A DNA stretch of 64,000 bases from PGYR01 sp041675005 (lineage in GTDB: Bacteria > Bacteroidota > Ignavibacteria > Kapaibacteriales > UBA2268), in NCBI GenBank assembly GCA_041675005.1, contig JBAYUQ010000001.1, forward strand, positions 124,001-188,000, written 5' to 3'. The position numbers and the translations under genes were made by a program. Below the pieces are notes generated by a model that was not told where the DNA came from, did not search any database, and saw only the letters and a program-made list of their open reading frames with translations. Below, in pieces: positions 59,681 to 64,000 of this stretch. Numbering within the stretch: position 1 is the stretch's first letter; each line of letters begins with the position of its first letter.

Positions 59681-60908
59681 TCAGTTCTTTACCAACTTTT
59701 ATAAATGCTGCTATAGCTTTTGTTACTTGCTCGTCAGAGTGCCCAGCAGAGAGTTGTACTCTGATTCTATCCATTTTCTTTGGTACTACTGGGAATGAAA
59801 AAGCGATTACGTAAATACCTTCTTCTAGCATTCTATCAGCAAACTTAACGGCTAGCTTAGCACTATCATCGAAGTTACGGAACATAATTGGAACGATAGG
59901 GTGTATGCTCTCTATTATGTCGAAACCAGCTGCGTTTAAATCACTTCTAAATCGTTTAGTGTTCTTTCTAATTTGGTCTAATAATGCAGTTGATTCTGTT
60001 ATCATATCTATTGCTTCCGATGTAGCACCCACTACTGCAGGAGCTAATGAGTTAGAGAACAAATATGGACGGCCTTTGTTTCTAAGCCATTCTATCATCT
60101 CTTTTTTACCAGAAATACATCCACCAGATGCACCACCTAATGCCTTACCGAAAGTAGTAGTGATGATATCGACTCTATCTATAACATCGAAGTGTTCGTG
60201 AGTACCACGACCAGTTTTACCCATAAATCCAGTTGCGTGGCTATCATCTACCATAACTAATGCATCGTACTTATCCGCCAAATCACATATTTCTTTTAGT
60301 TTGGCTATATCACCATCCATAGAGAAAGCACCATCAGTTGCTATTACTTTGAATCTGCAATCTTTCGCTTCTTGTAAACATTTTTCCAATCCCTTAGCTG
60401 ACTTTCCAGTTGCTTGATCAAGCTCTTCAACGTCTCTCATATCAGAGTGCTTATATATCCATCTTTGTGCTTTACTCAATCTAATTCCATCTATAATAGA
60501 AGCGTGATTAAGAGCATCAGTTATTATAGCGTCTTCGGGGCCAAAGAATGGTTCGAAGAAAGCACCATTTGCATCAAAACAAGAGCTGAATAATATAGTA
60601 GCTTCAGTTCCTAAGAACTTAGACAATTTTTCTTCCAAAGCTAGATGACTATCTTGTGTACCACAAATAAATCGAACAGATGATAATCCATATCCTCTTA
60701 AGTCCATTTCTTTGTGAGCCGCTTCTACTATTCTTGGGTGCGAAGATAAACCAAGATAATTATTAGCACAGAAGTTTAGAACTTGCTTGCCATTTACTGT
60801 GATTTCAGATGATTGGGGAGAATCTATTCGTCTTTCTGTTTTGTAAAGTTTTTCTTCTTTTAGTGTTTCTATTTCAGATTTTAGATAATCTTTGATACTT
60901 CCGTACAT
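59667..60908 (-). CDS. kbl: Glycine C-acetyltransferase (2-amino-3-ketobutyrate CoA ligase)
   Basis: A 413-residue PLP enzyme of the alpha-oxoamine synthase family that splits 2-amino-3-ketobutyrate with CoA into glycine and acetyl-CoA in threonine breakdown. Landmarks: VLNFCANNYLGLSSHPRIVE, GLSSVRFICGTQDSHLALEE, VMVDDSHATGFMGKTGRGT and the PLP-lysine region ITTTFGKALGGASGG. Length and the FCANNYLGL motif favour Kbl over BioF or serine palmitoyltransferase. No threonine dehydrogenase is in the window. Divergent from the membrane glycosyltransferase. Confidence 0.9.
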   Translation of the reverse strand: MYGSIKDYLKSEIETLKEEKLYKTERRIDSPQSSEITVNGKQVLNFCANNYLGLSSHPRIVEAAHKEMDLRGYGLSSVRFICGTQDSHLALEEKLSKFLGTEATILFSSCFDANGAFFEPFFGPEDAIITDALNHASIIDGIRLSKAQRWIYKHSDMRDVEELDQATGKSAKGLEKCLQEAKDCRFKVIATDGAFSMDGDIAKLKEICDLADKYDALVMVDDSHATGFMGKTGRGTHEHFDVIDRVDIITTTFGKALGGASGGCISGKKEMIEWLRNKGRPYLFSNSLAPAVVGATSEAIDMITESTALLDQIRKNTKRFRSDLNAAGFDIIESIHPIVPIMFRNFDDSAKLAVKFADRMLEEGIYVIAFSFPVVPKKMDRIRVQLSAGHSDEQVTKAIAAFIKVGKELNVIK

Positions 60909-60972
60909 ATTTAAACCTATTTTTTTTTAATTTGGATTTCTATTTTGGTAAATATAACTATTAAGAGAATAA

Positions 60973-62496
60973 ATGAACAAAGAGAATCAATACTTTTATC
61001 CCATATTACTGATATTTATCGTATTTATTACTCGATTTGCATTCTTTTTGGATTATAATGTATTTCTTTCAGATGATGATGCCGGTTTTGCATTAGCTGC
61101 CCAAGATTATAATATAGAGGAATCTCGCCCACATTTACCGGGTTATTTTGTTCTAGTCAAAACGATTGCTTTTGTGAATATAGTTACAAAAGATTCATTC
61201 ATCTCGATGAAAGTACTAGTATTAGCATTCTCATCACTATCTGCATTGATTATATTCAAGCTTTTCTTATTTCATTTCAACGAAGAAAAATCATTTTGGT
61301 TAGTGATTTTACTGTTCTCTAATCCATTGATTTGGTTTTACCAATGCACACCCGAATCTTATGTCTATGATCTTTTCTTTTCATCTTTGATAGCGTTGCT
61401 CTATTATAAACGAAGTACTTACTTTTATTTTCTACCACTTATCTCTGTTATGGGTGGTATCCGAATGAGTTCAGCGTTCTTCCTTATTCCGCTCTACTTC
61501 TACATAACTTATGTCTATGCAAAAGAGGGCAAATTATCGACTAAAGTACTAGCTATAGCTAATCTATTTGGATTAATAGTTACTGCTTTTTGGCTATTGC
61601 CCTTGCTCAATTCAGTCGGTGGATTTGCAGCATATCTGAAGTTGTTTGACACTCATAGCCCAATGCCTCCGATTGGTCCAGTTAAGAATATGGCTGGATT
61701 TGTAGCTTATGCTATTACATTCCTTCTGCCAATATTCGGTTTATTCATCTATTTGGGAATAAAAAGGAAATTTGCAAAAATCAAGTTGAATGAGAGTATA
61801 GTTTTTAATTTATTTTGGATAGTCCCAGCACTATTATTCTTTGTATTTGGTCATTATTCTAAGGGCTACGTTTACCTTAATTATGCTTCAATCATTCTAA
61901 TTTTTGGAATTATATATTTCTTAAATGTAAAGGGTTTCAGGCTACTTTATATTATTATAGTAATTCAAACAGCATTTTTCTTATTCTATCCTTATGATAG
62001 TATAGATCCGAATACAAATTTCAGACGCGATGCACGTTCTACTTCTTTGGTCGAGGTCTATTGGGATAGATTGAACTCTGGTTATCTACATAGTCGGTCT
62101 AGATTAAATCACTATAATGAAGTAAATACTAGCTTCGTAGAGTGTGTTAATTACCTCAAATATCATATAAGTAGTCCTGTGATATTCGATGGGAAATCAT
62201 CGGAGATGACTATAAATACTGAGTCTTATAAATACCCAGGACTGACTTTTGTAACTCAGAAAAACTTCGATAGGGAAGACGAGTACATAGAACAACTAGG
62301 ACTTAGCTTAAAGTACAAATATGGTCTAGCTGATTTATACAGAAAATCTTATATTCTCTGTGATAATCGGATGCTGAATTATTATAATGACTTGACAGAT
62401 ATCATTTTCCAAAATAAAAAACACGCAATAGTTAAAGTAAAAGCTGGGAAAGAAGAAGAATTCAAAGATTATTATAAGAATCTTTACGCAAAGTAA
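60973..62496 (+). CDS. Polytopic membrane glycosyltransferase (GT39/ArnT-like)
   Basis: A 507-residue membrane protein with about ten hydrophobic helices in the first 370 residues. An early acidic loop, FLSDDDAGFALAAQDY (about 32-47), and RPHLPGYFVLVK occupy the position of the catalytic Asp motif in GT-C mannosyl/aminoarabinosyl transferases. The C-terminal 140 residues are a soluble charged region (VEVYWDRLNSGYLHSRSRLN). Likely uses a lipid-linked sugar donor; acceptor unknown. Convergent with the asparagine synthetase, 3 bases apart. Confidence 0.7.
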   Translation: MNKENQYFYPILLIFIVFITRFAFFLDYNVFLSDDDAGFALAAQDYNIEESRPHLPGYFVLVKTIAFVNIVTKDSFISMKVLVLAFSSLSALIIFKLFLFHFNEEKSFWLVILLFSNPLIWFYQCTPESYVYDLFFSSLIALLYYKRSTYFYFLPLISVMGGIRMSSAFFLIPLYFYITYVYAKEGKLSTKVLAIANLFGLIVTAFWLLPLLNSVGGFAAYLKLFDTHSPMPPIGPVKNMAGFVAYAITFLLPIFGLFIYLGIKRKFAKIKLNESIVFNLFWIVPALLFFVFGHYSKGYVYLNYASIILIFGIIYFLNVKGFRLLYIIIVIQTAFFLFYPYDSIDPNTNFRRDARSTSLVEVYWDRLNSGYLHSRSRLNHYNEVNTSFVECVNYLKYHISSPVIFDGKSSEMTINTESYKYPGLTFVTQKNFDREDEYIEQLGLSLKYKYGLADLYRKSYILCDNRMLNYYNDLTDIIFQNKKHAIVKVKAGKEEEFKDYYKNLYAK

Positions 62497-62499
62497 GAG

Positions 62500-64000
62500 T
62501 TAGAAATATCGCTCATACCAAGCACTAAGAGCAACTAGATTATAAATATGTGAGCCACGTTTCTTACCAGATTCGTGTACTTTTATCAGATTTCGTTTGA
62601 AATCATCATTGATTATACCAGTTTTAGCAAATTTTGATTCGAAAAGATGATAGTGAGCTAGCTTTTTCCAAGGACCACGAAACCAATCATGAACGGGTGC
62701 CGCGAATCCCATTTTCTCTCGGTAAATAATATCATCAGTTAAAATCCCAGAAATAGCCTTTTTCAATAAAGATTTTGGTTCATTCTTATCTGGTACTTTT
62801 ATTCTATCTGGTAGCGAAGTAGTAAATTCTACTAGTCTATGGTCTAAGAAAGGTACTCTAGCTTCTAGATGATGAGCCATTCCAATCTTATCCACTCTCA
62901 TTAGTAAAACTTCAGCTAGTCGTTGTTGCTGTTCTATATACATTATCTTTTCGAAATACTCAGCATCAGACTTAATTTTTTCAATCTCTTTGTACAATGA
63001 TTTTGCGTACTGATAGGGTATAGTCGGGTCTAATCTATTATCATTTTTCATTTTCTCTAATGAAAATTGACCAAACATAGGAACACCACTCCAACTAAAC
63101 TCCTCATCATAACTAGCTCTGCGTAGATACTCGAAAGCCAAATCCTGATTTAAAATTGGATTGAACATAGTCGCAATCTGATAACCTGCTTTTCTTACAG
63201 ATTTCGGAAGCATTTGGTAGTATTTCCAATATGAATTCTGAAGATTATACCCTTGTAGCATCCAGCTATAACCAACGAATTGCTCGTCGCTACCTTCTCC
63301 AACTTGTATAACAGTTGTACCTGACTCGTGAGTCAATTTACTAAGGTAATATAAGGGCATACAAACAGGATCACCATTCGGCTCATCAGTGTGCCAAGCT
63401 ATATCGTCTATTATTTTAAGACAGTCCTTGTCATCTATGAGTATTTCTCTATGGTTTGTACCGAATTGATTAGCTACTTTTCTCGCGTATTTCAACTCAT
63501 TGTACTGTTCTAATTCTTTGAAGCCTACAGTATATGTGTCTATAGGTCTATCCATTAGCTCTGCCATCAAAGCTACATTCAAGCTAGAATCAATACCACC
63601 ACTTAGGAATACACCAAATGGTACATCGGAAATCATGCGTGATTTGACAGCTTCTCGGAGTAATCTAACGGTCTCTTGACCGGCATCTTGGAAGCTTATA
63701 TTATTATTAATCTTTGTTAGGGGAGTCCAATACTTCTTCCAATCCATTCCACCTTTATTCAAAGTTATAAATGAGCCCGATTCTAGTTTTTTTATACCAG
63801 CGAATAGACTTTCTTTCTTGCTAGACATAGCAAAAGTTAAATAATTTGGTAACTCTTTATAGTTGAATTCTCTGCGTATTTCCGGGTGAGTTAGGATCGC
63901 TTTTATTTCGGAAGCAAATACGAATAGCCCTTCTTGGTAGTAATAATAGAATGGTTTTACTCCTATTCTGTCTCTGCATGCAAAAAGTTCATTTTCTTCA
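62500..64000 (-). CDS. asnB: Asparagine synthase (glutamine-hydrolysing), 5' end outside window
   Basis: The frame is open from the window edge (64000) to 62500, about 500 residues. The internal Met at 63828 is not the real start, because the sequence upstream encodes LFACRDRIGVKPFYYYYQEG and FVFASEIKAILTHPEI, the end of an N-terminal glutamine amidotransferase domain. The synthetase domain shows PFGVFLSGGIDSSLNVALMA (PP-loop), YTVGFKELEQYNELKYARKV, HTDEPNGDPVCMPLYYLSK, EGSDEQFVGY, VDKIGMAHHLEARVPFLDHR and ESLLKKAI-like EPKSLLKKAISG. In a surface-sugar context it could be an AsnB-like amidotransferase; catalytic Cys2 is not in view. Confidence 0.9.
   Translation of the reverse strand, partial: EENELFACRDRIGVKPFYYYYQEGLFVFASEIKAILTHPEIRREFNYKELPNYLTFAMSSKKESLFAGIKKLESGSFITLNKGGMDWKKYWTPLTKINNNISFQDAGQETVRLLREAVKSRMISDVPFGVFLSGGIDSSLNVALMAELMDRPIDTYTVGFKELEQYNELKYARKVANQFGTNHREILIDDKDCLKIIDDIAWHTDEPNGDPVCMPLYYLSKLTHESGTTVIQVGEGSDEQFVGYSWMLQGYNLQNSYWKYYQMLPKSVRKAGYQIATMFNPILNQDLAFEYLRRASYDEEFSWSGVPMFGQFSLEKMKNDNRLDPTIPYQYAKSLYKEIEKIKSDAEYFEKIMYIEQQQRLAEVLLMRVDKIGMAHHLEARVPFLDHRLVEFTTSLPDRIKVPDKNEPKSLLKKAISGILTDDIIYREKMGFAAPVHDWFRGPWKKLAHYHLFESKFAKTGIINDDFKRNLIKVHESGKKRGSHIYNLVALSAWYERYF

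Noticed and set aside
1..64000. tRNA or rRNA genes and CRISPR arrays.
   Set aside because: None seen by eye in any spacer; most gaps are too short, and the longer ones are explained by elements and hairpins.

Overview
The window is one AT-rich contig segment of a Gram-negative bacterium from the Bacteroidota/Chlorobiota (FCB) side of the tree. The evidence is at least six secreted proteins ending in type IX secretion (T9SS) sorting domains, families largely confined to that group (DUF5683, DUF2851, DUF5522), lipoproteins, and a two-gene glycine dehydrogenase. An Ignavibacteria/Kapabacteria-like lineage is plausible, but I cannot settle the rank from sequence alone. No rRNA, tRNA or CRISPR array was seen.

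Layout. 1-5800: end of gcvPA, an FtsB-like protein, a ROK kinase, RidA and a DUF5683 protein on the + strand, facing a large membrane PDZ-GAF-SpoIIE phosphatase. 5900-12520: an accessory island with a small unknown gene, an ankyrin protein, two orphan RHS toxin tips each followed by a possible immunity gene, and two copies of a ~530 bp element. Each element has double-hairpin inverted ends and one broken DUF559 nuclease gene. 12526-29460: cutA, radC, uvrB, uvrA, an OmpA lipoprotein, a run of PKD/T9SS secreted proteins, an M48 protease, pyrF and DUF2851. 29541-33278: a 1245-residue T9SS protein. 33350-41470: ftsZ-ftsA-ftsQ, an isolated nuoJK pair, a RelA/SpoT enzyme with a damaged hydrolase site, and an unknown coiled-coil pair. 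41521-54140 (mostly - strand): type II NADH dehydrogenase, a frameshifted T9SS protein, a Cys-rich secreted protein, phosphohexomutase, enolase, pterin dehydratase, thioredoxin, a HAD phosphatase, a glycosyltransferase, a UvrD-type helicase and a voltage-gated K+ channel. 54236-56423: a T9SS protein and glyA. 56476-59085: a three-gene secreted RHS-lipase cassette. 59277-64000: a small membrane protein, a 51-residue DUF5522 protein, kbl, a membrane glycosyltransferase and the C-terminal part of an asparagine synthetase.

Genes that work together: gcvPA, glyA and kbl all handle glycine (cleavage, serine interconversion, threonine catabolism). uvrA, uvrB and the UvrD-type helicase cover nucleotide excision repair. 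ftsB, ftsQ, ftsA and ftsZ serve the divisome. The most unusual material is the island at 7.4-12.4 kb. There, fragments of one RHS core have been joined to different C-terminal domains and interrupted by structured DUF559 elements. All four clear reading-frame breaks are single-base indels, three of them in A-runs, so draft-sequence error has to be weighed against real decay.
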